From an uncultured Neomegalonema sp. (GTDB lineage Bacteria; Pseudomonadota; Alphaproteobacteria; Rhodobacterales; Rhodobacteraceae), in NCBI GenBank assembly GCA_938008165.1, contig CALLLP010000030.1, forward strand, positions 29,322 through 93,321: DNA of 64,000 nucleotides, given 5' to 3'. Position numbers and translations under genes: made by a program. The notes under the pieces were generated by a model. The model was given only the letters and a program-made list of their open reading frames with translations, was not told the DNA's origin and searched no databases. Position 1 is the first letter of the stretch, and the number at the start of each line of letters is the position of its first letter. Positions 17,427 through 26,528 of this stretch are shown piece by piece.

Positions 17427-19399
17427 TCTGCGGGCACCATGGCGGTCTTTTTCCGATTGGGCGCGCCGACGCGGTGGCGGCGGTCGGTCAGACTGAGCAC
17501 CCCGCCCAGCGTCATGATCAATGCGCCGATCCAGATCCAGTTCGCGAAGGGTTTCACATAGGATCGCACGGCCCAGCCGCCATCCTCCTGCCGGTCGCCA
17601 AGGACGATATAGATGTCCTCGATCAGGCTGGCGCGGATGGCCGCTTCGGTCGTTTGGGTGCGCTGAACCGGATAAAACCGCTTTTCGGAAAGCAGGCTGG
17701 CAATCTCCTCACCGTCCTGAAAGACCGTGAATTTGCCGCCATCGATGCGGTAATTGGGACCGTTCAGCCGCTCGACCCCGTCGAAGCGGATTTCATAGCC
17801 GGAAAGCGGGATCATATCGCCGACCTTGGCCACGCGAATATCCTCGGTTTCCCAAGCGGTGATGCCGACGATGCCGAAGGCGGTGACGCCCATGCCGATA
17901 TGCGCCAGCGCCTGCCCCCATGCCGACCGGGGCAGCCGAGCGAGGCGGCGCAGGCTTTCGCCCGCAGGTGCCCGGCCCAGCTTGACCCGCTCCGCCACAT
18001 CGACGATCACGCCGAAGATCGCCCAGAAGGCCAAGGCGATCCCCAGCGGGGCAAAGATCGGCCCGCCTGAGCGCCACATGGCAAACATCGCCCCGATTCC
18101 GATCGACAGGGCGGCGGCGGTCCACAGCTTTTTCATCACGCGGGGCAGGTCGCCCCGCTTCCAAGGCAGGGCCGCACCGATGGGCATCACCATCAGCATC
18201 ACGATCATCAGCGGCGTGAAGCCCATATTGAAGAAGGGTGGGCCGACGCTGATTTTCTCGTTCGTGAAGGCTTCGACAAAGAGCGGATAGAGCGTGCCGA
18301 TGAACACGACCGCCGTGGCGACCGACAAGAGCAGGTTATTGAGAATCAAGCCGCTCTCGCGACTGACCGGGGCAAACACGCCTTCGGGGGCCATCTGTGG
18401 CGCGCGCCACGCATAGAGCGCCAGCGAACTACCCGTCGCAATGACGAGAATCCCCAAGATAAAGACCCCGCGCTCCGGATCATTGGCAAAGGCATGAACA
18501 CTGGTCAGCAGGCCAGAGCGCACGATGAATGTCCCGACGAGGCTGAGCGAAAAGGCGATGATGGCGAGCAGGATGGTCCAGCTTTTGAGGGTCGACCGCT
18601 TTTCGACGACAACCGCCGAATGCAGCAGGGCGGCGGCGACGAGCCATGGCATAAAGCTGGCATTCTCCACCGGATCCCAGAACCACCAACCGCCCCAGCC
18701 AAGCTCGTAATAGGCCCAATAACTGCCCAGGGCGATCCCGACTGTCAGGGTTGACCATGCCAGCAGAGTCCAAGGCCGCACCCAGCGCGCCCATGCGGCA
18801 TCGACCCGCCCTTCGATCAGGGCGGCGACGGCAAAGCTGAAGGGCATCGAAAGGCCGACATAGCCCATATACAAAAAGGGCGGATGCGCCGCGAGCGCCC
18901 AGTCCTGCAACAGCGGATTGAGGCCGGTGCCATTCACGGGCACGGGGTCCATGCGCTCGAAAGGGTTCGAGGTAAAAAGGATGAAGGCAAGGAACGCCAC
19001 CGCCACCATTGCCTGTACCGCCAGTGACCGTGCGCGCAGGGAGGGGGGGATATTGCGCCCGAACGAGGCGACCAGCGCGCCGTAAAGCGCGAGGATCAGC
19101 ACCCAGAGGAGCATTGATCCTTCATGATTGCCCCAAACCCCTGCGATCTTGAACAGATACGGCTTGTCGCTGTGCGAATTGGCATAGACCACCCGCAGCG
19201 AGAAATCCGAATTGATGAAGGCATATGTGAGCGCCGCAAACGAAAAGCCGATGAGCAAAAAGCTCATCATCGCGGCACTTTCCGCAAAGCGCATCGGCTC
19301 TGCATAGCCTTTATGCGCACCCCAGAGCGGGATGATGGATTGCGCAATCGCCACCGCGAACGCGAGGATCAGCGCAAAATGTCCGAGTTCAGCAACCAT
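17423..19399 (-). CDS. ccmF: Cytochrome c maturation / heme lyase subunit CcmF
   Basis: The 658-residue polytopic inner-membrane protein that, with CcmH and CcmI, attaches heme to apocytochrome c. The Trp-rich WWD domain is visible as GWGGWWFWDPVENASFMPWL around residues 235-255; GVWGNHEGSMLLWVL near residue 90 is another conserved CcmF segment. About 14-15 membrane segments are seen. ccmE, usually upstream, is not in this position, and ccmI is not downstream, so the ccm genes are split in this genome. Confidence 0.97.
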   Translation of the reverse strand: MVAELGHFALILAFAVAIAQSIIPLWGAHKGYAEPMRFAESAAMMSFLLIGFSFAALTYAFINSDFSLRVVYANSHSDKPYLFKIAGVWGNHEGSMLLWVLILALYGALVASFGRNIPPSLRARSLAVQAMVAVAFLAFILFTSNPFERMDPVPVNGTGLNPLLQDWALAAHPPFLYMGYVGLSMPFSFAVAALIEGRVDAAWARWVRPWTLLAWSTLTVGIALGSYWAYYELGWGGWWFWDPVENASFMPWLVAAALLHSAVVVEKRSTLKSWTILLAIIAFSLSLVGTFIVRSGLLTSVHAFANDPERGVFILGILVIATGSSLALYAWRAPQMAPEGVFAPVSRESGLILNNLLLSVATAVVFIGTLYPLFVEAFTNEKISVGPPFFNMGFTPLMIVMLMVMPIGAALPWKRGDLPRVMKKLWTAAALSIGIGAMFAMWRSGGPIFAPLGIALAFWAIFGVIVDVAERVKLGRAPAGESLRRLARLPRSAWGQALAHIGMGVTAFGIVGITAWETEDIRVAKVGDMIPLSGYEIRFDGVERLNGPNYRIDGGKFTVFQDGEEIASLLSEKRFYPVQRTQTTEAAIRASLIEDIYIVLGDRQEDGGWAVRSYVKPFANWIWIGALIMTLGGVLSLTDRRHRVGAPNRKKTAMVPAE

Positions 19400-19561
19400 T
19401 TCTCTTTTCTGCCCCGGTCTCCGCGCTTGCGCAACGTGGCATCTTGCGCCGCAGGGTCATTTTCACGCGACTTTGAGATGCGACGTGCCGCCCGGTGGAC
19501 GGGCCGGGGGCGTGCCGCTTATTTTGCCAAGCGGAACCCCGTGAAAGAATGAGGCGACCGG

Positions 19562-20074
19562 ATGTTGCGTAAAGCCCTGAAATGCCTGCACACGCTGGGG
19601 GCCTGCGGCCTGATTGGGGGGCTGGGATGCTACATGATCCTGCTCGTCTTCGCCCCGCAGGACACGCCCGCCGCCTATGCCGATCTCAGGGCGTCGATTG
19701 CGCTGGTCAGCGATTATGTGCTGATTCCGTCCCTCGCGGTGGCGCTGGTATCGGGATTGCTGTCGATGGCATTTCACATGCCCTTCATGGATAAGGGCTG
19801 GGCATGGGCCAAGGCGGTGATGGGCATTTTGATGTTTAAGGGGGTTCTGACCGTCGTGGGGGCCAAGGCGGACCACGCCGCCGCCCTCGCCCGAAAGATG
19901 GAGACCGGCGAGGTCCAACGCGCGACCATCGACGCCGCCATGCGCCATGAGTGGTGGACCCTGTGGATCGTCGTTGCCCTGTCGGTCGCGAATGTGGTGC
20001 TGGGCGTCTGGCGCCCGAAATTCGCCGCATCACCGGGCCGGGCATCGACCTCAGAGCCGCCCGAACCTGTGTGA
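19562..20074 (+). CDS. Small integral membrane protein, DUF2269/CopD-like
   Basis: A 170-residue protein with four predicted membrane helices (about 12-32, 48-68, 82-102 and 135-152). It begins MLRKALKCLHTLGACGLIGG, with a His in the first helix, as in DUF2269/CopD-like membrane proteins. The function is unknown. It is divergent from ccmF, and heme or copper handling would fit the neighbourhood, but this is only inference. Confidence 0.6.
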   Translation: MLRKALKCLHTLGACGLIGGLGCYMILLVFAPQDTPAAYADLRASIALVSDYVLIPSLAVALVSGLLSMAFHMPFMDKGWAWAKAVMGILMFKGVLTVVGAKADHAAALARKMETGEVQRATIDAAMRHEWWTLWIVVALSVANVVLGVWRPKFAASPGRASTSEPPEPV

Positions 20075-20109
20075 CGCCCGGTTCCGCTTGGTCCGGCCAT
20101 GGGCCTGAT

Positions 20110-20142
20110 GTGGGATGCGGGGGGCGCAATCGCGCCTCCCAC
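20110..20142. terminator. Hairpin between convergent genes
   Basis: GGGGGGCGC (20119-20127) pairs with GCGCCTCCC (20132-20140) with a 4-nt loop, one G-T pair; flanking GTGGGA/TCCCAC can extend or compete. It lies between two convergent stops and may terminate both, though no strong T-run follows. Confidence 0.45.
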
Positions 20143-20153
20143 TATATCGGTTC

Positions 20154-20843
20154 TCAGAACGAATATTTCGCGCCGATCGAGAATGCGCTCAGGCTGACGT
20201 CATTGGGGTTGACGCGGTTTGTGCCGCCTGCAACTTCCGGAATGCCACCGAATTCGGCATCCGTTGTCTGGGTGTATTCGATAAACACGCCGATATGATC
20301 CGTGATGGCATACCCTGCTCCAAATCCGAACGAAAACGTCGCTTCTCTCTCGGAGGCCGTCGTGACAGGTGGCGCAAAAGTGTATGAGTTTCGAACATCA
20401 AAATCCAAAACGGTGAGACCGCCATGGGCGTAGATGGAAAGCTTGTCGGTGGCATTGACGCCCGCCAAGATGCGGCCCCCATAGCTGGCATTCAGATCGA
20501 TGTCGGTGACGAGGACGCCGTTGATATTGCGCGACGAGCCATTCTCGAAATTGTAAAAACCTTCAGCCCCGATAAAATACTGATTTTCTGCGAAACTATG
20601 CTTGTAGCCAAGGGCGAGACCGCCTGAGAAATCGGTGGAATCTGCGGTCGTTACGCCGCTGGAATCGGGAACAGGAAGTCCCGCAAATCCGCCGGTGTTC
20701 CGGTTGATCGTATGATCGAATGTGGTCGCGCTCACTTTGCCGGAGACATACACGCCTCCACCGGCATGGGCTGCGGTTCCGACCATAACGCCGGTCGCCA
20801 TAATGGCGGCGACAATACCTTTATGAAACACACTCATTTTCAT
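20154..20843 (-). CDS. Outer-membrane beta-barrel protein (OmpA/Omp25-like)
   Basis: A 229-residue outer-membrane protein. A signal peptide (cleavage after MVGTAAHA, about residue 27) is followed by alternating amphipathic strands such as FIGAEGFYNFENG, FSFGFGAGYAITDHIGVFIEY and the C-terminal SAFSIGAKYSF, which ends in Phe as barrel-assembly substrates do. This is the eight-stranded small-barrel pattern. The leader is AT-rich with AAAGGG before the ATG and a short inverted repeat AGGATG-AAG-CATCCT at 20872-20886. Ligand or role unknown. Confidence 0.8.
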   Translation of the reverse strand: MKMSVFHKGIVAAIMATGVMVGTAAHAGGGVYVSGKVSATTFDHTINRNTGGFAGLPVPDSSGVTTADSTDFSGGLALGYKHSFAENQYFIGAEGFYNFENGSSRNINGVLVTDIDLNASYGGRILAGVNATDKLSIYAHGGLTVLDFDVRNSYTFAPPVTTASEREATFSFGFGAGYAITDHIGVFIEYTQTTDAEFGGIPEVAGGTNRVNPNDVSLSAFSIGAKYSF

Positions 20844-21074
20844 TGTTAACCCTTTGTTAATGTTTTGTTTTAGGATGAAGCATCCTGAGGCGATAAAACT
20901 TTTGAGAGCAGGTTTGTCTAATCAACGCTGATCACATAGTCGGGTAAAATCGTGATCGGTATCTTTGCGAGTTCATGCGTGGACGCGCTGTGCTGCGGAA
21001 AGCCCTTGCGCGGGATGTCATCATGCCGTGATGGTGCGGCGGTCGCTGTTGAGAGCGCGACCGGGGGCGTTGGT

Positions 21075-21920
21075 ATGACACAGCGGATGCGGGCGATCCT
21101 CGCCATGGCGGTCGGGGTATTGATGCTCGTGCTCAATGACACGGCGGCGAAATGGCTCGTGACACGCTACGATCCGCTACAGGTCGCATTCATGCGCAGT
21201 CTCTGCGCGCTGCCGATGGCCATGGCGCTGGTGGTCGCCTTCGATGGCGTGCGGGGATTTCGCTCGCGCCGTGCCGGGGTGCATGCCGTGCGCGGGGTGC
21301 TGGTTCTGGTTGCGACGGTGGCGTATTTCGAGGCGTTGACGGTTCTGCCACTGGCGGAGGGTCAAGCGTTGCTGTTCACCGCTCCGATCATCGTTGCGGC
21401 CCTCGCGGCGCTGTTTCTCAAAGAGCGGGTGGATGTCTGGCGCTGGTCGAGCGTGGGGATGGGGTTTCTGGGCGCGGTGATCGTCATTCGCCCCGGCATG
21501 GCGGGGTTTCAGCCGGAATCGCTCTACGCGCTCTCGGCGGCGGGCCTGTATGCGCTGATCATGCTCAGTGCACGGTGGATCGATGAGCGGGACAGTCTGT
21601 GGACGCTGACTTTCCAGATGACGCTGTTTTCGGTGTTGTTCGGATCGGTCAGTCTGCTGGGGGACTGGCCCTCGCCCCAGAGGGCGGATGCGGGGTTATT
21701 CGCCCTGATGGCATTGCTCGGCACCGGAGGCATGGCATTGGTCAGTCAGGCGTTTCGCATGGCCCCGGCCAGCCTTGTCGCGCCGCTGGATTACACCGCG
21801 CTGCTCTGGGCCAGCCTTGCGGGATGGGCGATCTGGGGCGCTGTGCCGGACTGGCCGGTCTATGTCGGGTCGGCGGTGATCGTGGCGAGCGGGCTGATCG
21901 TGCTGCGCAGCCGGGGATAG
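21075..21920 (+). CDS. EamA/DMT-family transporter
   Basis: A 281-residue inner-membrane protein with about ten membrane helices in two EamA repeats (about 5-135 and 145-275), the drug/metabolite transporter family; it probably exports an amino acid or other metabolite. Typical signs are VLNDTAAKWLVTRYDPLQVAFMR at the start, EALTVLPLAEGQALLFTAP in repeat 1 and MAPASLVAPLDYTALLWA in repeat 2. The open frame begins at 20952, but the ATG at 21075 gives the normal family N-terminus. Confidence 0.85.
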   Translation: MTQRMRAILAMAVGVLMLVLNDTAAKWLVTRYDPLQVAFMRSLCALPMAMALVVAFDGVRGFRSRRAGVHAVRGVLVLVATVAYFEALTVLPLAEGQALLFTAPIIVAALAALFLKERVDVWRWSSVGMGFLGAVIVIRPGMAGFQPESLYALSAAGLYALIMLSARWIDERDSLWTLTFQMTLFSVLFGSVSLLGDWPSPQRADAGLFALMALLGTGGMALVSQAFRMAPASLVAPLDYTALLWASLAGWAIWGAVPDWPVYVGSAVIVASGLIVLRSRG

Positions 21921-21985
21921 ATAGAGGGTTGCGTCATGGGATCGGTGGGGCATGGTCAGGGTCGGAACATCGAAGGACGAATCCC

Positions 21986-23533
21986 ATGGCCACCCCTCGA
22001 CGTCGACGCCGCAGCAATGCCTCGCCCCGCGACCGGGAGGCAATGGCGGGACGTATTCCGCAATTGCCGTGGAAACAGCCGCGCAACCCCTATGCCCCGC
22101 TCAAGGTTATCAGCGACGATCAGGTCGAGGCGATTCACCGGGCATCGCTGCGGGTGCTGGAGGAACTGGGCATCGAATTGATGTCCGCCGAGGGACGGGC
22201 GCTGTTTCGCGCGGCGGGGGCGCAGGTGGACGAGGCGAGCCAGATCGTGCGGATGGAAGGTGCGCTGGTCGAGCAGCTTATCTCGACCGCCCCGTCGGAG
22301 TTTACGCTCACCTCGCGCAATCCTGACAAGGCGCTGCATATGGGCGGCGATTCTATCGCGTTCGGCATGGTGGCGGGGCCGCCATCGGTGCATGACGCTG
22401 TGAATGGCCGCCGATCGGGGAATATGGATGATTACGAGAACTTTACGCGCCTCGCGCATCACTTCAACGCCATCCACATCATCGGAAATCAGGTCTGTGC
22501 GCCAGTCGAATTACCCGCCAATTCGCGGCATCTGGATACGTATAACGCGAATATTTCGTTGTCGGACCTGTGCTTTCACGCCTCCGCCATCGGGGCAGGG
22601 CGGGCGACGGATGCGATCCGGATGCAGGCGATTGCGCGGGGCATTTCACTGGCGGAAATCGCGGATAGCCCCGGCGTCACGACGATCATCTCAGTCAATT
22701 CGCCGCGCAAATTCGATGACAGCATGGCCGATGGCCTGATCGCGATGTCGCGCCATGGTCAGCCGCCCGTCGTGACGCCTTTCACCCTGATGGGGGCCAT
22801 GACGCCAGTGACCCTTGCCGCCGGTCTGACGCAGCAAAATGCCGAGGCGCTGTTCGGGATTGCCCTGTCGCAGCTGGCCAATCCCGGTTCGCCGGTGGTC
22901 TATGGGGCCTATACCTCGAATGTGGATATGCGCTCAGGGGCGCCCGCCTTTGGCACGCCGGAGAATACGAAGGCGAATATCGCTTCGGGGCAACTCGCGC
23001 GGCGTTATGGCCTGCCCTATCGCGCCTCGCCCACCAGCGCCTCGAACGCGGTGGATGCACAGGCGGCCGATGAGACGCAGATGGCGATGTGGAGTTGCAC
23101 GCTGGGCCATGCCAATTTGCAATACCATGCCGCCGGATGGATGGAGGGGGGTTTATGCGCCTCCTACGAGAAATTCATCCTCGATGTGGAGATGATCCAG
23201 CACATGACCGCCTTTCTCGACCCGATCGAGATCGACGAGGGCACATTGGCATTCGAGGCGATGCGCGATGTGCCGACGGGCGGGCATTTCTTCGGCTCGC
23301 CGCATACGATGGACCGCTACGAGACAGCCTTTTACCAGCCGATGCTGAGTGATTGGCAGAATTACGAGAACTGGGAATTATCGGGCGCAAAAACCGCGAC
23401 CCAGCGCGCGACGGATCTATGGCAACAGGCGCTGCGCGAATACGAACAGCCCGCGATGGAGCCAGCGGTGCGCGAAGAACTCGACGCCTATATCGCAACG
23501 CGCAAACAAGAGATCGGAACAGGAGACCCCTGA
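21986..23533 (+). CDS. MttB-family (trimethylamine methyltransferase-like) protein, non-pyrrolysine
   Basis: A 515-residue member of the MttB superfamily, which demethylates methylated amines such as trimethylamine or glycine betaine and passes the methyl group to a corrinoid protein. Family signs include LRVLEELGIELMSAEGRALF, the FGMVAGPPSVHD region, and QQNAEALFGIALSQLANPG. No in-frame TAG occurs, so no pyrrolysine is used; such members act on quaternary amines in characterised cases. No corrinoid protein is adjacent. The frame runs open from 21599, but the ATG at 21986 fits. It starts a run of seven closely packed genes. Confidence 0.88.
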   Translation: MATPRRRRRSNASPRDREAMAGRIPQLPWKQPRNPYAPLKVISDDQVEAIHRASLRVLEELGIELMSAEGRALFRAAGAQVDEASQIVRMEGALVEQLISTAPSEFTLTSRNPDKALHMGGDSIAFGMVAGPPSVHDAVNGRRSGNMDDYENFTRLAHHFNAIHIIGNQVCAPVELPANSRHLDTYNANISLSDLCFHASAIGAGRATDAIRMQAIARGISLAEIADSPGVTTIISVNSPRKFDDSMADGLIAMSRHGQPPVVTPFTLMGAMTPVTLAAGLTQQNAEALFGIALSQLANPGSPVVYGAYTSNVDMRSGAPAFGTPENTKANIASGQLARRYGLPYRASPTSASNAVDAQAADETQMAMWSCTLGHANLQYHAAGWMEGGLCASYEKFILDVEMIQHMTAFLDPIEIDEGTLAFEAMRDVPTGGHFFGSPHTMDRYETAFYQPMLSDWQNYENWELSGAKTATQRATDLWQQALREYEQPAMEPAVREELDAYIATRKQEIGTGDP

Positions 23534-23535
23534 GC

Positions 23536-24423
23536 ATGATACCCCTCGCAAGCGGACAATATCCGGGCGCGCAGCGATTGCGCATCGGCGATGCGGTCGT
23601 GACGGCCCTGTCGGACGGCTATATCGATCTGGGGCCGCAGACGGTGCCGGGGGCAACGGCGGATGACCTCGCGCTCCTCGTCGCCTCGCCCTATGCGCTG
23701 GAAGAAGGGTATCGATCCTCGATCTCGGCGTTTCTGGTCGAAAGCGGGGGGCGGCGTATCCTGATCGATGCGGGCGGGGCGCAATCGGGAATCGGCACGC
23801 TTGGGCGGATGCAGGGGGTGCTTGCGGCGATCGGTGTGGGGCCGGATACAATCGATGCGCTGGTGATGACGCATCTGCACCCCGACCATGCGGGGGGCGC
23901 CTTCGACGCGTCGGGGGCGGCGGTCTTTGGCCATGCGGAGATGATCCTGCGGGTGGAGGAACATGCGTTCTGGCATGATGATGCGCCCGTGAATGACGGC
24001 AACCGCGCCTATTTCGACCTCGCGCGCAAGGCTGCCGGTGCCTATGCGCGGGGCGGTCGGTTGACGCTGTTCGATCGTGATCGCGAGGTGATGCCGGGCT
24101 TGCACGCGGAGTTTCTGCCCGGTCATACGCCGGGGCATACCGGCTATCGCGTGGAAAGCGGTGGCGAGGCTTTGCTGATTTGGGGCGATATCGTCCATAT
24201 TCCGCCGGTTCAGATGAAGCGGCCCGGTATCGGCATCGCTTTTGATGTGGAGGGTGCACAGGCGGAGGCGACGCGCCGGGCCGTGCTGGAACGCGCGGCG
24301 TCGGACCGGCTGAAGATCGCCGGAATGCACTTGCCGTTTCCCGCTTTTGGCAGTGTGGCGCGGGACGGCGAGGGGTATCGTTTCCTCCCGGCACCCTATG
24401 ACCATGAGCCGGGGCATCCATGA
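23536..24423 (+). CDS. Metallo-beta-lactamase-fold hydrolase
   Basis: A 295-residue metal-dependent hydrolase of the MBL superfamily. The metal motif HxHxDH is T-H113-L-H115-P-D117-H118, and a later ligand histidine lies in LPGHTPGHTGY. Similar enzymes are quorum-quenching lactonases, organophosphate hydrolases or generic esterases; the substrate is not clear. It begins 2 nt after the mttB stop, with AGGAG inside the mttB end, and overlaps the next gene by 4 nt, so it is part of the same operon. Confidence 0.85.
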   Translation: MIPLASGQYPGAQRLRIGDAVVTALSDGYIDLGPQTVPGATADDLALLVASPYALEEGYRSSISAFLVESGGRRILIDAGGAQSGIGTLGRMQGVLAAIGVGPDTIDALVMTHLHPDHAGGAFDASGAAVFGHAEMILRVEEHAFWHDDAPVNDGNRAYFDLARKAAGAYARGGRLTLFDRDREVMPGLHAEFLPGHTPGHTGYRVESGGEALLIWGDIVHIPPVQMKRPGIGIAFDVEGAQAEATRRAVLERAASDRLKIAGMHLPFPAFGSVARDGEGYRFLPAPYDHEPGHP

Positions 24424-24878
24424 CCGACTTTCGGCCCATGCGCGTCGAAGACGAGGCGGCGGTCATCGCGCTGTGGCAGGCCTGCGGTCTGACACGGCCT
24501 TGGAACGACCCCGCCGCCGATATTGCGCTGGCGCGGGGCGGGGCGGCGTCGGATATTCTGATCCATGATGCGCAGGGCGTGCCGGTCGCCTCGATTCTGG
24601 TCGGGCATGATGGGCATCGGGGATGGATCTATTATGTCGCAACCCACCCGGATCACCGCCGCAAGGGGCTGGGACGGGCGGCGATCGCGGCGGCGGAGGC
24701 TTGGGCCATCGCGCGGAATGTGCCGAAAATGCATCTGATGATCCGCCCCGGAAACGAGGCGGTCATAGCCTTCTACGAGGCGCTGGGCTATGGAGACGGG
24801 AATATTCTGGTGATGCAGAAATGGCTCGATAAAGCGCGGGAGGCGCTCTATCCGGGGCCACCGGGGAGAACGGGATGA
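24420..24878 (+). CDS. GNAT-family acetyltransferase (YpeA-like)
   Basis: A 152-residue N-acetyltransferase. The acetyl-CoA-binding motif A reads ATHPDHRRKGLGRAAI, followed by a conserved FYEALGYGDGNILVM end. It resembles the YpeA subgroup, of unknown substrate. It overlaps the genes on both sides by 4 nt (ATGA), showing translational coupling. Confidence 0.85.
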   Translation: MTDFRPMRVEDEAAVIALWQACGLTRPWNDPAADIALARGGAASDILIHDAQGVPVASILVGHDGHRGWIYYVATHPDHRRKGLGRAAIAAAEAWAIARNVPKMHLMIRPGNEAVIAFYEALGYGDGNILVMQKWLDKAREALYPGPPGRTG

Positions 24879-25441
24879 TCCTGCTATTGCTTGGTCTGGT
24901 GCTGTTTGCCGGATTGCACCTTTTCACGACCGTTCTGCGCCCGATGCGCGAGCGCGTCGTGGCAAAGATCGGCGAGGGGCCTTGGAAAGGGCTGATCGCG
25001 CTTGGGCTGATCGCTTCGGTCGTGCTGATCGTGCGCGGCTATGGCGTGGCATCGTCGGCGGCGCTGTGGATCGCGCCGGACGGGGCGCGGCATCTGGTGG
25101 TTTTCGCCATGCTGCCCGTGCTGATCCTCTACATGGGCAGTTATCCCGGCTCCGCGATCCGTGCGCGCCTGCGCCATCCGCAATTGATGGGATTTGCGCT
25201 CTGGGCGCTGCTGCATCTCATCGTCAATGGCGAGGTCCGGGCGGTGACGTTGTTTGGTGGGCTGCTGATCTGGGCCATGATTCAGGCGGTTTTGCTCAAC
25301 CGCCGCGACGGGACACCCCCTTTGCCCGAAGCGGGAGAATCGATTGCGAAGGCATGGGCGGCGGTGCCGGTCGGAGGCGGCGTTTGGGCGCTTTTGCTCT
25401 GGGCGCATGAATGGCTGTTTGGTGCGAGTCCCTTCGCATGA
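24875..25441 (+). CDS. NnrU-domain integral membrane protein
   Basis: A 188-residue inner-membrane protein with five or so hydrophobic segments and the NnrU pattern: LFAGLHLFTTVLRPMR at the start and MGFALWALLHLIVNGEVRAVTLFGG with histidines that may bind heme. NnrU was first linked to nitrite/NO reduction in Rhodobacter, and the family includes a heme-containing carotene isomerase (Z-ISO) in plants. The exact job here is unknown. It overlaps its neighbours by ATGA at both ends. Confidence 0.82.
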   Translation: MILLLLGLVLFAGLHLFTTVLRPMRERVVAKIGEGPWKGLIALGLIASVVLIVRGYGVASSAALWIAPDGARHLVVFAMLPVLILYMGSYPGSAIRARLRHPQLMGFALWALLHLIVNGEVRAVTLFGGLLIWAMIQAVLLNRRDGTPPLPEAGESIAKAWAAVPVGGGVWALLLWAHEWLFGASPFA

Positions 25442-26031
25442 CGGTTCTGGGGATCATTCTCGCAGGCGGCCTCGCCCGGCGGATGGGAGGGCAGGACAAG
25501 GCCTTCCTGTCGCTGGACGGCGCGCCGCTGCTCGACCGCGCGCTTGTCCGGCTGGGACCGCAGGTCGAGGCGCTCGCAATCAATTCCAATGCGCAGGCGG
25601 CGCGCTTTGCGGGATATGCGCCCGCGCTCGTGCCGGATCTGGATGACAGCCGGGCCGGGCCGCTGGCGGGGGTGCTGGCGGGGTTGACCCATGCCGAGGC
25701 GGTGGGCGCGTCGCATGTGGTCACCGTGGCGGTGGATACGCCGTTCTTTCCGCTTGATCTGGTGCAGTGCCTGCGCGCGGCGGCGCAAGAGCAGAGCATG
25801 CCGCTGGCCTGTGCGGCCACGGGTGAGCGCACGCATCCGGTCTTTGGCCTCTGGCCCGTTGCCCTGCGTGCCGATCTGGCGCAGACGCTGGCCTCTGGCG
25901 AGCGCAAGGTGGATCGCTGGACGGGGCGGCATGGCTGTGCCGTGGCCCGCTGGGGGGCCGAGCCGTTCGATCCCTTTTTCAATGTCAATACGCCCGAAGA
26001 ACTGGCCGAGGCCGAAAGGCTGGTGTCATGA
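25438..26031 (+). CDS. mobA: Molybdenum cofactor guanylyltransferase
   Basis: Attaches GMP to molybdopterin to form the guanine dinucleotide cofactor used by DMSO-reductase-family enzymes. The 197-residue protein carries the nucleotidyltransferase motif LAGGLARRMGGQDKA and the metal-binding VDTPFFP, and the C-terminal FFNVNTPEEL. The ATG at 25438 overlaps the nnrU-type gene by 4 nt; a second start at 25411 in the frame is less likely. Confidence 0.95.
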   Translation: MTVLGIILAGGLARRMGGQDKAFLSLDGAPLLDRALVRLGPQVEALAINSNAQAARFAGYAPALVPDLDDSRAGPLAGVLAGLTHAEAVGASHVVTVAVDTPFFPLDLVQCLRAAAQEQSMPLACAATGERTHPVFGLWPVALRADLAQTLASGERKVDRWTGRHGCAVARWGAEPFDPFFNVNTPEELAEAERLVS

Positions 26032-26528
26032 GGCTCTATGGCGTGACGGGCTGGAAGAACAACGGCAAGACCACCCTTGTCGAGCGGCTGGTGACGGAGA
26101 TTGCCGGGCGCGGCCTCAGCGTCTCGACGGTCAAGCATGCGCATCATGGCTTCGATCTCGATGAACCGGGCAAGGATTCATGGCGTCACCGCGAGGCTGG
26201 CGCGCGGGAAGTGCTGGTCTCCGGCGGGGCGCGCTGGGCCTTGATGCATGAATTGCGCGGTGCGGACGAGCCGCCGCTGGCCGATCTGCTGGCGCAGTTA
26301 AGCGCGGTCGATCTGGTGATTGTCGAGGGCTATAAACGCGATACGCACCGCAAGATCGAGGTGCGGCGGGCGGCGGCGGCGCGCGAGTTGATCGCGGCGG
26401 GGGATGCCTCGGTGCGGGCCGTGGCGACGGATACGCCGCTGGAGGGGTTCGACAGGCCGCAATTCGATCTCGATGATGTTCGGGGTATCGCTGATTTCAT
26501 GCTGGCGGATGCGCTGTCATGGCCCTGA
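26028..26528 (+). CDS. mobB: Molybdopterin-guanine dinucleotide biosynthesis adaptor protein
   Basis: A 166-residue P-loop GTPase-like accessory protein for guanine dinucleotide attachment. Walker A is GVTGWKNNGKTTL at the N-terminus; VKHAHHGFDLDEPGKDS and VEGYKRDTHRKIEV are typical of MobB. It overlaps mobA by 4 nt and moeA by 10 nt. Confidence 0.95.
   Translation: MRLYGVTGWKNNGKTTLVERLVTEIAGRGLSVSTVKHAHHGFDLDEPGKDSWRHREAGAREVLVSGGARWALMHELRGADEPPLADLLAQLSAVDLVIVEGYKRDTHRKIEVRRAAAARELIAAGDASVRAVATDTPLEGFDRPQFDLDDVRGIADFMLADALSWP

Noticed and set aside
21986..23533. Pyrrolysine-containing trimethylamine methyltransferase
   Set aside because: No in-frame TAG codon occurs within the gene.
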